Origin: an uncultured Lachnospiraceae bacterium
GTDB taxonomy: Bacteria; Bacillota; Clostridia; Lachnospirales; Lachnospiraceae
NCBI GenBank assembly: GCA_947174495.1
Contig: CAMWJC010000010.1
Span: 1-59,566, forward strand
Length of the DNA: 59,566 nucleotides
Direction: 5' to 3'
Both the position numbers and the translations under genes were made by a program. This document shows, piece by piece, positions 1 through 9,655 of this stretch. Under the pieces are notes generated by a model. The model saw only the letters and a list, made by a program, of their open reading frames with translations. It was not told the origin of the DNA and ran no database searches. Within the stretch, counting starts at the first letter, position 1. Every line of letters starts with the position of its first letter.

Positions 1-861
1 CGTCCGGTGAAGGATATTTATCTGGTTGCTTCTTCTGCCATGGATGCGTTTAGTGAACTGGATGGGCTGGGAGCAATTTCGTTTTCGGGACAAAAGGAAG
101 ATGGATGGTATATTGAACCGGCAAGGGAGGCTATGGCAAAGGGAGACATCCTTTATGCAGGTAAATATAATAAGCCGGATTACGAGCTGATCGTTTCAGA
201 AAATTGTACGCTTGCCATAGAAAACATGATGATCTCCCATTCTCCTGAAGTGATAGAAAAGTTGGACGATTTTGGAATTCCGGTTATGATTGAGTATTCA
301 AGCTATGAGTCCCATCCTCTTGGCAGGGTAGAGTGGGTTAAGTTTTATGGGGCACTGATCGGAAAGGAAGAGGAAGCGGAAAAGATTTTTGCAGAGCAAA
401 TAGCGATTCTTGAGAGAGTAGGAACGGATGATAAAACAGATAAGACAGTAGCTTTCTTTTTTATTACCTCTAATGGACTGGTGCAGGTAAGGCAGTCATC
501 GGATTATGTTCCTAAGATGATAGTGCTTGCAGGCGGAAACTATGTTTTTGAAGACCTGGGTGACTCGGAAACAAGGCGCTCTACAATAAATATGCAGGTA
601 GAGGAGTTTTACGCCGGAGCAAAGGATGCTGATTTTTTAATTTATAACAGCTCCATAGACGGCGGTATCTCCAGCGTGGAAGAACTCCTTGATAAATGTG
701 AGGTATTGGCGGATTTTAAGGCGGTTAAGGAAGGAAATGTCTGGTGTACGACAAATGATATGTACCAGCAGTCTCTTTCTATTGGCTATCTGATAGAAGA
801 TATTCATGGAATGCTCCGGGGAGAAAAAGAGGATATGCATTATCTTTTTCATATAAATTGA
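1..861 (+). CDS. ABC transporter substrate-binding protein, 5' truncated by window edge
   Basis: The reading frame is open from base 1, so the gene starts upstream; a GTG at position 7 is unlikely to be the start because the fold is already under way there. The 286 visible residues fit the C-terminal two thirds of a Peripla_BP_2 (BtuF/FecB-type) binding protein: an IENMMISHSPEVIEKL-like stretch followed by a PVMIEYSSYESHPLGRVEWVKFYG segment, an insertion helix, then a second lobe ending in a GYLIEDIHGML helix. Such proteins capture corrinoids, haem or siderophores outside the membrane and pass them to the permease/ATPase encoded next. The gene lies 25 bp before a FecCD permease and heads a cobalamin operon, so a corrinoid ligand is the best inference, though iron chelates are possible. 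The signal peptide and lipobox would be upstream of the window. Confidence 0.85.
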   Translation, partial: RPVKDIYLVASSAMDAFSELDGLGAISFSGQKEDGWYIEPAREAMAKGDILYAGKYNKPDYELIVSENCTLAIENMMISHSPEVIEKLDDFGIPVMIEYSSYESHPLGRVEWVKFYGALIGKEEEAEKIFAEQIAILERVGTDDKTDKTVAFFFITSNGLVQVRQSSDYVPKMIVLAGGNYVFEDLGDSETRRSTINMQVEEFYAGAKDADFLIYNSSIDGGISSVEELLDKCEVLADFKAVKEGNVWCTTNDMYQQSLSIGYLIEDIHGMLRGEKEDMHYLFHIN

Positions 862-886
862 TCAAGGGAAAGGTACCGTGATTTAA

Positions 887-1891
887 ATGCAGGAAAACAA
901 AAAAAACAGGTATATGACAGTATTTCTTTTACTCGGAATATGTACTGCTGTCTTTGTTATTTTAAATATCTGTATTGGGAGTGTCCGGATTACGCTGCCT
1001 GATATGATAAAAATATTTACTGGAAGCGGGGATGATGAAACTCTTAAAAGGATTTTGCTGGACATCAGGTTTCCGAGGGCAGCGGCGGTTTTGATTCTGG
1101 GAGGAGCGCTGTCTCTTGCGGGATATCTTTTACAGACTTTTTTCAACAATCCAATTGCCGGCCCGTTTGTTCTGGGGATTTCTTCCGGCGCTAAAATGGT
1201 GGTGGCGCTTATCATGGTTTTTCTTCTGGGAAGAGCGATCAGGGTGACATCAGGAGCGATGATTCTTGGGGCATTTATCGGCGCAATGCTTTCCATGGGA
1301 TTTGTACTTTTACTTTCGAACAGGGTCAGCAGTATGTCAATGCTGGTGGTCAGTGGTGTTATGATCGGCTATATCTGTTCTGCAATAACGGAATTAGTCG
1401 TTACTTTTGCAGATGATGCAGATATTGTAAATCTGCATAACTGGTCAAGAGGAAGCTTTTCCGGAATGACCTGGGAGAATGTAAAGGTTATGGCAGTGGT
1501 GGTTTTTATGACATTCCTTGCGGTTTTTCTTATGTCAAAACCCCTCGATGCTTACCGGTTGGGAGACGCTTATGCCCGGAACGCAGGTGTAAACTTACGA
1601 CTGCTTCGGGTGTGTATCGTGATTTTCTCCAGTATTTTATCTGCGTGTATTGTAGCATTCGCAGGGCCGATCTCCTTTGTGGGAATCGCAGCGCCGCATC
1701 TGGTCAAAAGGCTTCTTCATACAGCGGAGCCTATCTGGATGATACCGTCCTGTTTTCTGGGAGGGAGTGTTTTCTGCCTGTTTTGCGATCTGCTCGCTAG
1801 GACGATGTTAGCGCCTACGGAACTTAGTATCAGTACGGTGACAGCAATCTTTGGAGCTCCTGTGGTGTTATGGGTGGTGGCTAAGAGATGA
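887..1891 (+). CDS. FecCD/BtuC-family ABC transporter permease
   Basis: This 334-residue, very hydrophobic protein has the length and features of the FecCD family. These include the early RFPRAAAVLILGGALSLAGYLLQ segment (read in pieces), the NPIAGPFVLGISSGA motif that contacts the ATPase region, and the late GPISFVGIAAPHLVKR motif, which is nearly diagnostic. About nine to ten membrane segments are expected. It forms the inner-membrane channel that moves the ligand handed over by the binding protein encoded just upstream. The start ATG at 887 follows a weak, distant AGGGAAAGG; no better in-frame start is seen. The stop overlaps the next gene by four bases (ATGA), typical of translational coupling. 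The association with cobalamin genes suggests corrinoid uptake; substrate is inferred. Confidence 0.92.
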   Translation: MQENKKNRYMTVFLLLGICTAVFVILNICIGSVRITLPDMIKIFTGSGDDETLKRILLDIRFPRAAAVLILGGALSLAGYLLQTFFNNPIAGPFVLGISSGAKMVVALIMVFLLGRAIRVTSGAMILGAFIGAMLSMGFVLLLSNRVSSMSMLVVSGVMIGYICSAITELVVTFADDADIVNLHNWSRGSFSGMTWENVKVMAVVVFMTFLAVFLMSKPLDAYRLGDAYARNAGVNLRLLRVCIVIFSSILSACIVAFAGPISFVGIAAPHLVKRLLHTAEPIWMIPSCFLGGSVFCLFCDLLARTMLAPTELSISTVTAIFGAPVVLWVVAKR

Positions 1892-2679
1892 AAAATTATT
1901 ATTTTTCCACAAAAAAAATGTGTGTAGGGTATGATGGGAAACCTCTGATAAAAGACATGGAGATTCAGCTGCCCAGAGGGGAAATCTTAACGCTGATCGG
2001 TCCAAATGGCGCAGGGAAATCCACGGTTTTAAAAAGCATTGCCGGACAACTGCGGCTGCTGGGCGGAAAGGTATATTTAGAGGGAAATAATCTGTCTGAA
2101 ATGAAAGCGGGAGAACTGGCAAAAAAAATGTCAGTGGTATTTACCGAGAAGTTAAGGGCAGAAATGAAAAGCTGCCGGGACGTGGTGGCAACGGGAAGAT
2201 ACCCATATACAGGCTGGTTTGGCGTACTGTCAAAGGAGGATGAGCGTATTGTTGATGAAGTGATGGAACTTACGCATATCACAGATCTTGGCGGTCAGGA
2301 ATTTGAAAGGATCAGCGATGGGCAAAGGCAAAGGGTAATGCTGGCCAGGGCAATCTGCCAGGAACCGGAAATCGTGGTATTGGACGAGCCTACCTCTTAT
2401 CTGGACATCAGATATAAGCTGGAATTTTTATCTATACTACAGGAAATGAGAGAAAAGAAGGGACTTACGGTTATTATGTCTTTGCATGAATTAGAACTTG
2501 CGAAGATTGTTTCTGATAAAATACTTTGTCTTAGGGGAGAGTATGCGGAAAGGTTTGGCACACCGGAGGAAATTTTTAAAGCTGACTTTATGGAACAGCT
2601 TTTTGGTATGAATGAAAGCAGTTTTCCGGGAAATCCAAAACTCCTTGCCTATATCAGGCAGATGATGGAATGGAGGTAA
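1888..2679 (+). CDS. ABC transporter ATP-binding protein (BtuD/FecE type)
   Basis: This 263-residue nucleotide-binding subunit has an intact Walker A (GPNGAGKST, about residues 38-46), a signature loop ([14 protein letters not shown]) and a Walker B ([12 protein letters not shown]), followed by the switch histidine in SLHELELA. It is the expected length for a FecE/BtuD-like ATPase and would power the importer formed with the two genes before it. Its ATG overlaps the stop of the permease gene. The signature is ISDGQ rather than LSGGQ, a variation common in this subfamily. The gene ends ten bases before cbiP-type cobyric acid synthase, so import and biosynthesis are probably one transcript. Confidence 0.93.
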   Translation: MKNYYFSTKKMCVGYDGKPLIKDMEIQLPRGEILTLIGPNGAGKSTVLKSIAGQLRLLGGKVYLEGNNLSEMKAGELAKKMSVVFTEKLRAEMKSCRDVVATGRYPYTGWFGVLSKEDERIVDEVMELTHITDLGGQEFERISDGQRQRVMLARAICQEPEIVVLDEPTSYLDIRYKLEFLSILQEMREKKGLTVIMSLHELELAKIVSDKILCLRGEYAERFGTPEEIFKADFMEQLFGMNESSFPGNPKLLAYIRQMMEWR

Positions 2680-2681
2680 AT

Positions 2682-4166
2682 ATGGCAAAGGTGATCATGG
2701 TTCAGGGAACAATGTCTGGCGCGGGAAAAAGTCTTCTGGTGGCGGGACTTTGCAGGATTATAAAGCGGGATGGATACAAGGTAGCCCCTTTTAAATCCCA
2801 AAATATGGCGCTTAATTCTTTTGTGACAGAGGAAGGGCTTGAAATGGGGAGAGCTCAGGTCATGCAGGCCGAAGCTGCAGGGATTAGCCCGCTGGTCTGT
2901 ATGAATCCGATTTTGTTAAAACCTACAAACCATACCGGTTCTCAGGTGATTGTAAATGGAAAAGTCCTTGGAAATATGAGTGCAAGGGAATATTTTTCTT
3001 ATAAACGAAAGCTGGTTCCGGATATTATAAAAGCATTCCGTAAGCTTAATGAGATAGCGGACATTATTGTCATCGAGGGAGCGGGAAGCCCGGCGGAGAT
3101 CAATCTGCGTGAAAATGATATCGTCAATATGGGACTGGCGGAGATTGTTGATGCGCCGGTGCTTCTGGTAGGAGACATTGACAGAGGCGGCGTATTTGCT
3201 CAGCTCCTTGGAACATTGCTCCTGCTTACTAAAGAAGAAAAAGAAAGGGTAAAAGGGCTTATTATCAATAAATTCAGGGGAGATGCATCGCTCCTTGATT
3301 CCGGGATTGAAATATTGGAAGAGAAGGGAGGCATTCCGGTAACCGGAATTGTCCCTTATATGGAAATAAATCTGGAAGATGAGGATTCTCTGACAGAACG
3401 ATTTGACAGAAAGGAAAAAGGGAAGGTTGACCTGGCGGTCATCCGGTATCCCAGAATCTCTAATTTTACGGATTTCAATGTATTTGAGCAGATACCGGAA
3501 GTGTCTGTCCGCTATGTCACATCTGTGGGGGAATTAGGAGAGCCGGATATGATATTTTTGCCCGGCAGTAAAAATACCATGGGTGATTTGGAATGGATGT
3601 ATCAAAACGGGCTGGCAGATGCGGTGAAAAGGCTGGCGGAAAAAATACCGGTCTGCGGTATCTGTGGGGGATATCAGATGCTGGGGGAAGAAATTTCCGA
3701 TCCGGAAGGGATGGAGATGGGAGGAACCATGAGAGGGATGGGGTTACTGCCTGTCACTACCCGGTTGCATTGTGAAAAGATACGCCGTCAGGTACATGGA
3801 ACCATAAACCAGATGGATGGGATTTTTTCTGCACTTGCAGGACTTGATTTTGAAGGGTATGAGATCCATATGGGTAGCAGCGGGAAAAAAGAAGCAGTAT
3901 TTGTGACCGGTGAAAATAAAAATGTGTACGGAACTTATGTCCATGGGATATTTGACAGGGGCGCAATTGCATCCGCCCTTGTAAATACACTGGCTGAGAA
4001 AAAGGGTATTACCCTCGGTGTTCCCCTTATCGGTATAGAGAATGGAAGCTGTATGGATTACAGGGATTATAAAGAAAAGCAGTATGATAAACTGGCGGAT
4101 GTCTTATCGGAATATCTGAATATGGAGGAAATCTATGGAATACTCAGGGAAGCGCATATCAGGTAA
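2682..4166 (+). CDS. cbiP: Cobyric acid synthase
   Basis: This enzyme amidates the b, d, e and g side chains of adenosyl-cobyrinic acid a,c-diamide using glutamine and ATP. The 494-residue protein has an N-terminal P-loop-like ATPase domain ([16 protein letters not shown]) of the dethiobiotin-synthetase type. A C-terminal class I glutamine amidotransferase domain follows, with the nucleophile Cys in [11 protein letters not shown] and a His in [10 protein letters not shown]. An in-frame ATG at 2670 exists, but the ATG at 2682 is preferred: GGAGG at 2672-2676 lies five bases upstream and the protein then begins [13 protein letters not shown], as in the family. It follows the ABC ATPase by two bases and its 3' end overlaps cobT by 32 bp. 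Confidence 0.95.
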   Translation: MAKVIMVQGTMSGAGKSLLVAGLCRIIKRDGYKVAPFKSQNMALNSFVTEEGLEMGRAQVMQAEAAGISPLVCMNPILLKPTNHTGSQVIVNGKVLGNMSAREYFSYKRKLVPDIIKAFRKLNEIADIIVIEGAGSPAEINLRENDIVNMGLAEIVDAPVLLVGDIDRGGVFAQLLGTLLLLTKEEKERVKGLIINKFRGDASLLDSGIEILEEKGGIPVTGIVPYMEINLEDEDSLTERFDRKEKGKVDLAVIRYPRISNFTDFNVFEQIPEVSVRYVTSVGELGEPDMIFLPGSKNTMGDLEWMYQNGLADAVKRLAEKIPVCGICGGYQMLGEEISDPEGMEMGGTMRGMGLLPVTTRLHCEKIRRQVHGTINQMDGIFSALAGLDFEGYEIHMGSSGKKEAVFVTGENKNVYGTYVHGIFDRGAIASALVNTLAEKKGITLGVPLIGIENGSCMDYRDYKEKQYDKLADVLSEYLNMEEIYGILREAHIR

Positions 4167-5226
4167 CTGTACGGAAGAAGATTTGGATAAGCTTTTGATA
4201 GAGCAGCCGGATAAAGAAATCTATCAAAAAGTATTGGGGAATTGGGACCAGGTAGCGAAGCCCCTTGACGGGATGGGCAGATTCGAAACACTTATAGCAC
4301 AGATTGGCGCTATTTTGGGAACGGAGGAAATAGATATCTCAAAAAAAGCGGTCATTATCATGTGTGCGGATAATGGCATTGTGGAGGAAGGCGTTAGTCA
4401 GTCCGGTCAGGAGGTTACGGCAGCAGTTGCAAAGCAGATGGCAAAAGGCGCTTCTTCAGTGGGAAAAATGGCAGCAGCCATTGGGGCAGATACGATTCCG
4501 GTTGATATTGGAATCGGAACAAAGGAACAGATACCAGGGATACTTGATCGAAAAATCCGTTGCGGCACCCGGAATTTTAGGACCGTACCGGCTATGACCA
4601 ATAAGGAGGCAATCAGCGCAATTTTTACCGGGATAGAAATAGTAGAAGATTGTAAGCAGAAAGGCTATCACATTCTTGCCACGGGTGAGATGGGAATTGG
4701 AAATACCACTACAAGCAGCGCTGTGACAGCGTCGCTTTTAGGATGCAAAGCGGATGAAGTGACAGGAAGAGGCGCAGGGCTTTGTGATGAGAAGCTATGC
4801 CATAAAAGACAGATTATTACAGAAGCAATCGAAAAGTATAAGTTATATGAGGCAAAGCCTTTAAAGGTATTGGAAACAGTGGGCGGACTGGATATTGCCG
4901 GACTTGTGGGTGTCTGTATCGGCGGAGGGATTTTCCATATACCGGTAGTGTTGGACGGGGTAATTAGTATGACAGCGGCACTGCTTGCCGAAAGGCTTGT
5001 GCCGGGAACCATACAGTATCTGATCCCTTCCCACAAGGGGAAAGAGCCGGCAGTGGAAAGGCTGATGAGGGAGTTGCACATGGAGCCTGTGATAGATGCA
5101 GAACTGGCCTTGGGAGAAGGAACGGGTGCAGTTATGATGTTCTCGCTTCTTGATATGGCGCTTCGTGTTTATCAGAGAAGAACTTTGTTTTCGGATATTC
5201 AGGTAAAACCATATGAAAGGTATTGA
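4135..5226 (+). CDS. cobT: Nicotinate-nucleotide:dimethylbenzimidazole phosphoribosyltransferase
   Basis: CobT activates the lower-ligand base by transferring phosphoribose from nicotinate mononucleotide, giving alpha-ribazole phosphate for the nucleotide loop of cobalamin. The 363-residue protein is full length. It has the N-terminal [12 protein letters not shown] motif, the [14 protein letters not shown] region and the C-terminal LGEGTGA motif carrying the catalytic glutamate. The ATG at 4135 has GGAGG about eight bases upstream and overlaps the end of cbiP, suggesting coupled translation. No bluB or bza gene for making the base lies in the window, so the lower ligand may be imported or made elsewhere. 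Confidence 0.95.
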   Translation: MEYSGKRISGNCTEEDLDKLLIEQPDKEIYQKVLGNWDQVAKPLDGMGRFETLIAQIGAILGTEEIDISKKAVIIMCADNGIVEEGVSQSGQEVTAAVAKQMAKGASSVGKMAAAIGADTIPVDIGIGTKEQIPGILDRKIRCGTRNFRTVPAMTNKEAISAIFTGIEIVEDCKQKGYHILATGEMGIGNTTTSSAVTASLLGCKADEVTGRGAGLCDEKLCHKRQIITEAIEKYKLYEAKPLKVLETVGGLDIAGLVGVCIGGGIFHIPVVLDGVISMTAALLAERLVPGTIQYLIPSHKGKEPAVERLMRELHMEPVIDAELALGEGTGAVMMFSLLDMALRVYQRRTLFSDIQVKPYERY

Positions 5227-5231
5227 TAGCT

Positions 5232-5768
5232 ATGATGATTCTGGTCATTGGAGGGAGTGGAAGCGGGAAATCTTCTTATGCGGAGGAAGTTGTCTGTTCT
5301 ATTTTTGAGGAAGACATGAAAAAATATTATGTTGCAACCATGCAGATTTTTGATGAGGAAGGGCGAAAGAAGGTTGAGAGACATAGGAAACTCAGAAGTG
5401 GAAAAGGTTTTCTTACCATTGAGCAGCCTAGGTCAATAGGCAGATCCATTGAGAAAATGGATGCAGGAAGGAAGACAGTTTTGTTGGAGTGTATTTCAAA
5501 CCTGACTGCCAATGAGATGTTTGCAGGAGAGACCCCTAAATTGGAAATGCAGGTGGTACAAAGTGTTATAAGCGGTTTGGAACAACTAAGAAAGAATACC
5601 ACAAATCTGGTGGTAGTCAGCAACAACGTATTTGAGGACGGAATCATCTATGACCGGACAATTATGGACTATATTCATGCAATGGGAGAAATCAATCAAA
5701 GACTGGCAGCTATGGCAGATCAAGTAGTGGAAGTAGTGGTCGGGATCCCGGTAGTCATGAAACAGTAA
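5232..5768 (+). CDS. cobU: Adenosylcobinamide kinase / adenosylcobinamide-phosphate guanylyltransferase
   Basis: CobU phosphorylates adenosylcobinamide and then attaches GMP, preparing it for joining to alpha-ribazole. The protein of about 178 residues opens with a canonical P-loop (MILVIGGSGSGKSSY) and keeps the mid-protein EGIS-like segment as LLECISNLTANEMF, then VVVSNNVFEDGI, matching the family's ...VSNEVG region. The frame is open from a TTG at 5223, but ATG codons at 5232 and 5235 sit at a better distance from GAAAGG (5215-5220). A second, shorter CobU-like gene follows cobS, so this copy is likely the enzymatically complete one. Confidence 0.92.
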   Translation: MMILVIGGSGSGKSSYAEEVVCSIFEEDMKKYYVATMQIFDEEGRKKVERHRKLRSGKGFLTIEQPRSIGRSIEKMDAGRKTVLLECISNLTANEMFAGETPKLEMQVVQSVISGLEQLRKNTTNLVVVSNNVFEDGIIYDRTIMDYIHAMGEINQRLAAMADQVVEVVVGIPVVMKQ

Positions 5769-5778
5769 GGAGAGAGAA

Positions 5779-6549
5779 ATGCAGGTGATCAAATCCTTTT
5801 TCATAGCAATTTCTATGTATTCTAAAATTCCGGTTCCTCAGTTTGAGTGGAAGGAAGAGGATATGAAGTATATTTTCTGCTTCTTTCCATGGGTTGGGGC
5901 ACTGATTGGCGGATGTATTTATTTCTGGAATGAACTGTGTAACTACTGCCATATCGGTATTTTATGCCGAACTGCGGTAGATGCGGCAATCCCGCTTTTC
6001 ATTACAGGGGGATTTCATGTGGATGGCTTCATGGATACGATGGATGCCCTGCATTCCTACAGCCCCAAGGAAAGGAAACTGGAAATTTTAAAGGATTCCC
6101 ATATTGGGGCTTTTGCGGTTATTATGCTGGCGGTCTATGGACTGGTTTATCTGGGGGCGTTTTCAGAAGTAGAAAGTAATGCGATGTTAAAAATCATATG
6201 TAGCAGCTTCTTTCTCTCACGGTGTCTTTGCGGTATCAGCGCAGTTTCTTTTCCGCTGGCTAAAAAAGACGGAACGCTTTACCTCTTTGCAGACAGTTCC
6301 CAGAAAAGGATTGTGAAAGGCTCACTGTATTTACAGAGCGTAGTATGTATCGGATTAATGTTTTTCTGGTCGCCTTCGGCAGGTTTGGTCGTTGCGGCAG
6401 CAGCTATTTTAGCACTTATCTATTATTATTATCGTAGCAAAAAAGAATTTGGCGGAATCACAGGCGATACAGCAGGGTATTTTGTCCTGATCTGTGAGGT
6501 CTGTATGATTGTTGTGGCAGCGGTGTTAGAAGTATGGAGGTTAAGATGA
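5779..6549 (+). CDS. cobS: Adenosylcobinamide-GDP ribazoletransferase (cobalamin synthase)
   Basis: CobS is the integral membrane enzyme that joins adenosylcobinamide-GDP to alpha-ribazole (phosphate). This 256-residue protein starts with the family's ...SMYSKIPVPQFEW segment and carries the conserved metal-binding GGFHVDGFMDTMDALHS motif (acidic DGxxDxxD) near residue 78. Several hydrophobic helices follow and there is a late GGITGDTAGY motif. The length is usual. The start ATG at 5779 is preceded by AAGGAGAGAG. Its last four bases overlap the next gene's start at 6546. Confidence 0.94.
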   Translation: MQVIKSFFIAISMYSKIPVPQFEWKEEDMKYIFCFFPWVGALIGGCIYFWNELCNYCHIGILCRTAVDAAIPLFITGGFHVDGFMDTMDALHSYSPKERKLEILKDSHIGAFAVIMLAVYGLVYLGAFSEVESNAMLKIICSSFFLSRCLCGISAVSFPLAKKDGTLYLFADSSQKRIVKGSLYLQSVVCIGLMFFWSPSAGLVVAAAAILALIYYYYRSKKEFGGITGDTAGYFVLICEVCMIVVAAVLEVWRLR

Positions 6550-6929
6550 AACTGGTAATAGGCGGTTATGCACAGGGGAAACTTGCGTATGTACTGGAAA
6601 AATACAGGTTACAGGAAGACGTGGTGTGGGACGGGATTTTGCCGGATCAGACAGTTCCCGGACAAAAAACGATAGTTATTGATCATCTCCACCAGTGGGT
6701 TAAAAACCGTATTTTGGATGGCGGATATCCGGAGAGGGAAATAGAGGCATTTTTAAATGATTTTGAGGATTGTATCCTGATCAGCAATGAGATAGGAAAC
6801 GGGATTGTTCCGTTAGATGCCTTTGAGAGGGAATACAGGGAACGTATGGGGAGGATTCTCATTTGGCTTGCAAAGAGGGCGGAGGAGGTAGAGCGGGTAA
6901 TATGCGGGATTGGTCAGAAAATCAAATAA
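6546..6929 (+). CDS. Short, degenerate CobU-like protein
   Basis: This 127-residue protein resembles the N- and C-terminal ends of CobU but is much shorter than the usual 170-190 residues. It opens MKLVIGGYAQGKLAYVL: the P-loop keeps GxxxxGK, but the Ser/Thr that coordinates magnesium is replaced by Leu. Later it has FEDCILISNEIGNGIVPLD, close to CobU's conserved VSNEVGxGIVP motif, which the upstream cobU lacks in that exact form. The start at 6546 is chosen because GGAGG (6536-6540) precedes it, rather than the ATG at 6534. It lies between cobS and the phosphatase cobC. It may be a regulatory or partner subunit for CobU, or specialised for one of CobU's two reactions; the function is inferred only. 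Confidence 0.75.
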   Translation: MKLVIGGYAQGKLAYVLEKYRLQEDVVWDGILPDQTVPGQKTIVIDHLHQWVKNRILDGGYPEREIEAFLNDFEDCILISNEIGNGIVPLDAFEREYRERMGRILIWLAKRAEEVERVICGIGQKIK

Positions 6930-7549
6930 CACTTGTAATGATACGGCACGGGGAAACACAGGCAAATCAAGAGCAACGGTATTTGGGAAAAACAGACGAA
7001 TCCTTAAGTAAAAACGGAATGGAAGCGCTGTTGTCGTATCAGAAGCGTAAGTTCTATCCGGATGTGGATTATTTGTTTACCAGCCCCATGAAAAGATGTA
7101 TTGAAACTGCTGAAATTCTATATCCAAAGTTATCTCCGGCAATCATTCCGGAATGGGAGGAAATGGATTTCGGGCAATTTGAATACAGGAATTATGAGGA
7201 ACTGAGGGACGATGCACGGTATCAGGTATGGATAGACAGTGGCGGGACACTGGCTTTCCCAGAAGGGGAAAGCAGGGAAAAATTTATCTTACGGTGCAAA
7301 AAGGGACTGCTTAGAATGTGTGGTAAATTGCGCAGGGCGGCGGAGCAGGAGGCTTCCGCTCCCTTAAGGGTGGGGCTGGTGGTTCATGGCGGCACAGTTA
7401 TGGCATTGCTCAGTACCTATAGTAATAAATCATACTTTGATTATCAGGTATCTAATGGAAGAGGGTATTTATGTAGAATGAAAAACTGGTACAGTGAAAC
7501 GATATCAGATAAAAAACATTTACGTATAGAGGTAGTAAGAGAAATATGA
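6902..7549 (+). CDS. cobC: Histidine phosphatase, probable alpha-ribazole phosphatase
   Basis: This 215-residue protein of the phosphoglycerate-mutase-like histidine phosphatase superfamily has the catalytic RHGET motif near its N-terminus (IRHGETQANQEQRYLG), the acidic EWEEMDFGQFEYRNYEEL stretch and the second histidine in VVHGGTVMALL. In the cobalamin pathway CobC removes phosphate from alpha-ribazole phosphate or from cobalamin phosphate. The frame extends upstream to a TTG at 6863, but the ATG at 6902 is preferred because it puts RHGET at the usual position; GGAGGAGG lies at 6881-6888. The start lies inside the CobU-like gene. The sequence alone cannot exclude another phosphate ester as substrate, but the location argues for cobalamin. 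Confidence 0.85.
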   Translation: MRDWSENQITLVMIRHGETQANQEQRYLGKTDESLSKNGMEALLSYQKRKFYPDVDYLFTSPMKRCIETAEILYPKLSPAIIPEWEEMDFGQFEYRNYEELRDDARYQVWIDSGGTLAFPEGESREKFILRCKKGLLRMCGKLRRAAEQEASAPLRVGLVVHGGTVMALLSTYSNKSYFDYQVSNGRGYLCRMKNWYSETISDKKHLRIEVVREI

Positions 7550-8523
7550 AATACCATATGATTGCTTTTTTCATGGGCTTTCTGCTGGATCTGCTTTTGG
7601 GGGATCCCTACTTTCTTCCCCATCCAATCAGGCTGATCGGAAAGCTAATCTCCGGGACAGAGCGGAGGCTTCGAAGTAAAATAGCAAAAAATGAAACAGA
7701 TAAAAGCAGAAGTGAGCTTAGGCAGGGAGCAGCCCTGGTACTGATCGTACTTGCAAGTGTGGTTATGGTCTCAAGTTTTCTTTTGCTTGCTGCATACCGG
7801 ATTCATTCTTATGTGGGAGTGGCAATGGAGAGCCTTATGACTTACCAGATACTTGCAGTAAAATGTCTGAAGGTAGAGAGTATGAAAGTCTATCAATGTC
7901 TGAAAAATGGTAATCTGGAGCAGGCAAGAAAAGCTGTTTCCATGATCGTGGGCAGAGATACGGAAATGTTAGATGAAGAAGGGGTTGCAAAGGCAGCAGT
8001 GGAGACTGTAGCGGAAAACACTTCTGATGGCGTGATTGCTCCTATGCTTTATCTGGCGGCAGGAGGACCGATACTTGGCTTTTTCTATAAGGCGGTAAAT
8101 ACCATGGATTCCATGGTCGGGTATAAGAATGAGAAATATTTGTATTTTGGCAGGGCAGCGGCGAAGCTGGACGATTTTGTAAACTTTCTCCCGGCAAGGA
8201 TCAGTGCCCTTCTGATGATAGTGGCCTCTTATTTGTCTGGAAGTGATTTTTCGGGGAAAGGAGCATGGAATATTTACAGGAGAGACCGCAGAAAACATGC
8301 AAGTCCAAACTCTGCACAGACAGAATCCGTATGCGCAGGCGCGCTCTCCATCAGGCTTGCGGGAGATGCCAGTTATTTTGGTAAAACCGTCAAAAAACCA
8401 TATATCGGGGATGCTTTGCGCAAGGTAGAATATGAGGATATTAAACGGGCAAACCGTTTATTGTATGTCACTGCATGGATGTGTGAAATGCTGTGTCTGT
8501 CAGTTATGCTGATGTTACTATGA
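7546..8523 (+). CDS. cbiB: Adenosylcobinamide-phosphate synthase
   Basis: CbiB attaches (R)-1-aminopropan-2-ol phosphate, made by the threonine-phosphate decarboxylase encoded next, to adenosylcobyric acid. The 325-residue polytopic membrane protein has the diagnostic N-terminal DLLLGDPYFLPHPIRLIG motif, the RDTEMLDEEGVAKAAVETVAENTSDGVIAP core (read in parts) and a GALSIRLAGDASYFGK segment. The length is normal. Its ATG overlaps the cobC stop by four bases. A 97-bp gap with a good AAAGGAGGA site separates it from cobD. Confidence 0.95.
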   Translation: MKYHMIAFFMGFLLDLLLGDPYFLPHPIRLIGKLISGTERRLRSKIAKNETDKSRSELRQGAALVLIVLASVVMVSSFLLLAAYRIHSYVGVAMESLMTYQILAVKCLKVESMKVYQCLKNGNLEQARKAVSMIVGRDTEMLDEEGVAKAAVETVAENTSDGVIAPMLYLAAGGPILGFFYKAVNTMDSMVGYKNEKYLYFGRAAAKLDDFVNFLPARISALLMIVASYLSGSDFSGKGAWNIYRRDRRKHASPNSAQTESVCAGALSIRLAGDASYFGKTVKKPYIGDALRKVEYEDIKRANRLLYVTAWMCEMLCLSVMLMLL

Positions 8524-8620
8524 AAGTCCCGGACAGCGGCTATATGGATGGGCATGTTTGCATGCACAGATATATGGACATCGGGCGGGTAAGCCGACAT
8601 GAGCAAAGGAGGAAGCGTAA

Positions 8621-9655
8621 ATGGGAATTCATGGTGGAGATATTTACCGGAATGAAGTAAAGCTGGATTTTTCAGTTAATGTTAATCCTTTAGGTATGCC
8701 GGAAAGCGTGGCGGCAGCACTGCATGGTGCAGTGGAAAGGTGTGGCAGCTACCCGGATATAAAAGCAGAAAAATTAAAAAAGGCAGTCAGTGAATCAGTT
8801 GGAATACCGGAAGAATACCTGCTGTTCGGAAATGGGGTCTCAGAATTGTTTATGGCGGTGATGCATGGAATAAAGCCTGAGAAAACCGTGATACCGGTTC
8901 CATCTTTTTATGGATATGAATATGCGGCAAAGGCGGCAGGGGGAGAGATTATTTATTATGTGATGAAGCAGGAAAACAGCTTCTGCCCGGGAGCGGATAT
9001 AGATGCTGTCCTGACGAAAGATGTGCAGCTTCTTTTCCTTGCCAATCCCAATAATCCTGTAGGAAACCTTTTGGGAAGGAAAACGCTTTTATGCCTCTTG
9101 CAGCACTGTCAGGAAAAAGGGATTTATGTGGTGCTGGATGAAAGTTTTATTGAATTCTGTGGCGAGAGGTTTTCCATGCTTGCGGAAATAGAAGCTTTGG
9201 ACTGCCTGATACTAATCAGGACATTCACAAAGATCTTTTCAATTCCCGGAGTCCGGCTGGGATATCTGATATGCAGCAATCCGAAAATACGTAATAAAAT
9301 AGCCACGCAGCTTCCGGAATGGAATCTGTCAGGCTTTGCACAGGAAGCAGGATGTGTCTGTGCAGGGCAGCGGGAGTTCATCAGGGAAACGGAAAACTAC
9401 ATAAAAACAGAGAGGCAGTTATTGGAGGAAGGGCTGAAGAAAAAGGGGTTTCGGGTATTTCCGTCCTGTGCGAATTTTATCATGTTTTATAGTGATGAAG
9501 ATTTGTATGAAAAACTGCTGGAAAAAGGAATCCTGATCAGGGATTGTAGAAATTTCAGAGGATTGGGTCAGGGATTTTATCGGATAGCCGTTAAGACCAG
9601 AAAAGAAAATGAAATTTTGCTGGATGCAATCGGGCATACGCGTGGGGGATATTGA
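8621..9655 (+). CDS. cobD: Threonine-phosphate decarboxylase (PLP-dependent)
   Basis: This PLP enzyme of fold type I, close to histidinol-phosphate aminotransferase, decarboxylates L-threonine phosphate to aminopropanol phosphate for the cobinamide side chain. The 344 residues include the family opening HGGDIYRNEVKLDFSVNVNPL, a LFGNGVSELF phosphate-binding region, the LANPNNPVGNL motif and the Schiff-base lysine in RTFTKIFSIPGVRLGY. The start ATG at 8621 has a strong AAAGGAGGAAG site. The next gene starts within its TGA (TGATG overlap). An aminotransferase with histidinol phosphate is the alternative, but the operon makes cobD much likelier. Confidence 0.93.
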   Translation: MGIHGGDIYRNEVKLDFSVNVNPLGMPESVAAALHGAVERCGSYPDIKAEKLKKAVSESVGIPEEYLLFGNGVSELFMAVMHGIKPEKTVIPVPSFYGYEYAAKAAGGEIIYYVMKQENSFCPGADIDAVLTKDVQLLFLANPNNPVGNLLGRKTLLCLLQHCQEKGIYVVLDESFIEFCGERFSMLAEIEALDCLILIRTFTKIFSIPGVRLGYLICSNPKIRNKIATQLPEWNLSGFAQEAGCVCAGQREFIRETENYIKTERQLLEEGLKKKGFRVFPSCANFIMFYSDEDLYEKLLEKGILIRDCRNFRGLGQGFYRIAVKTRKENEILLDAIGHTRGGY

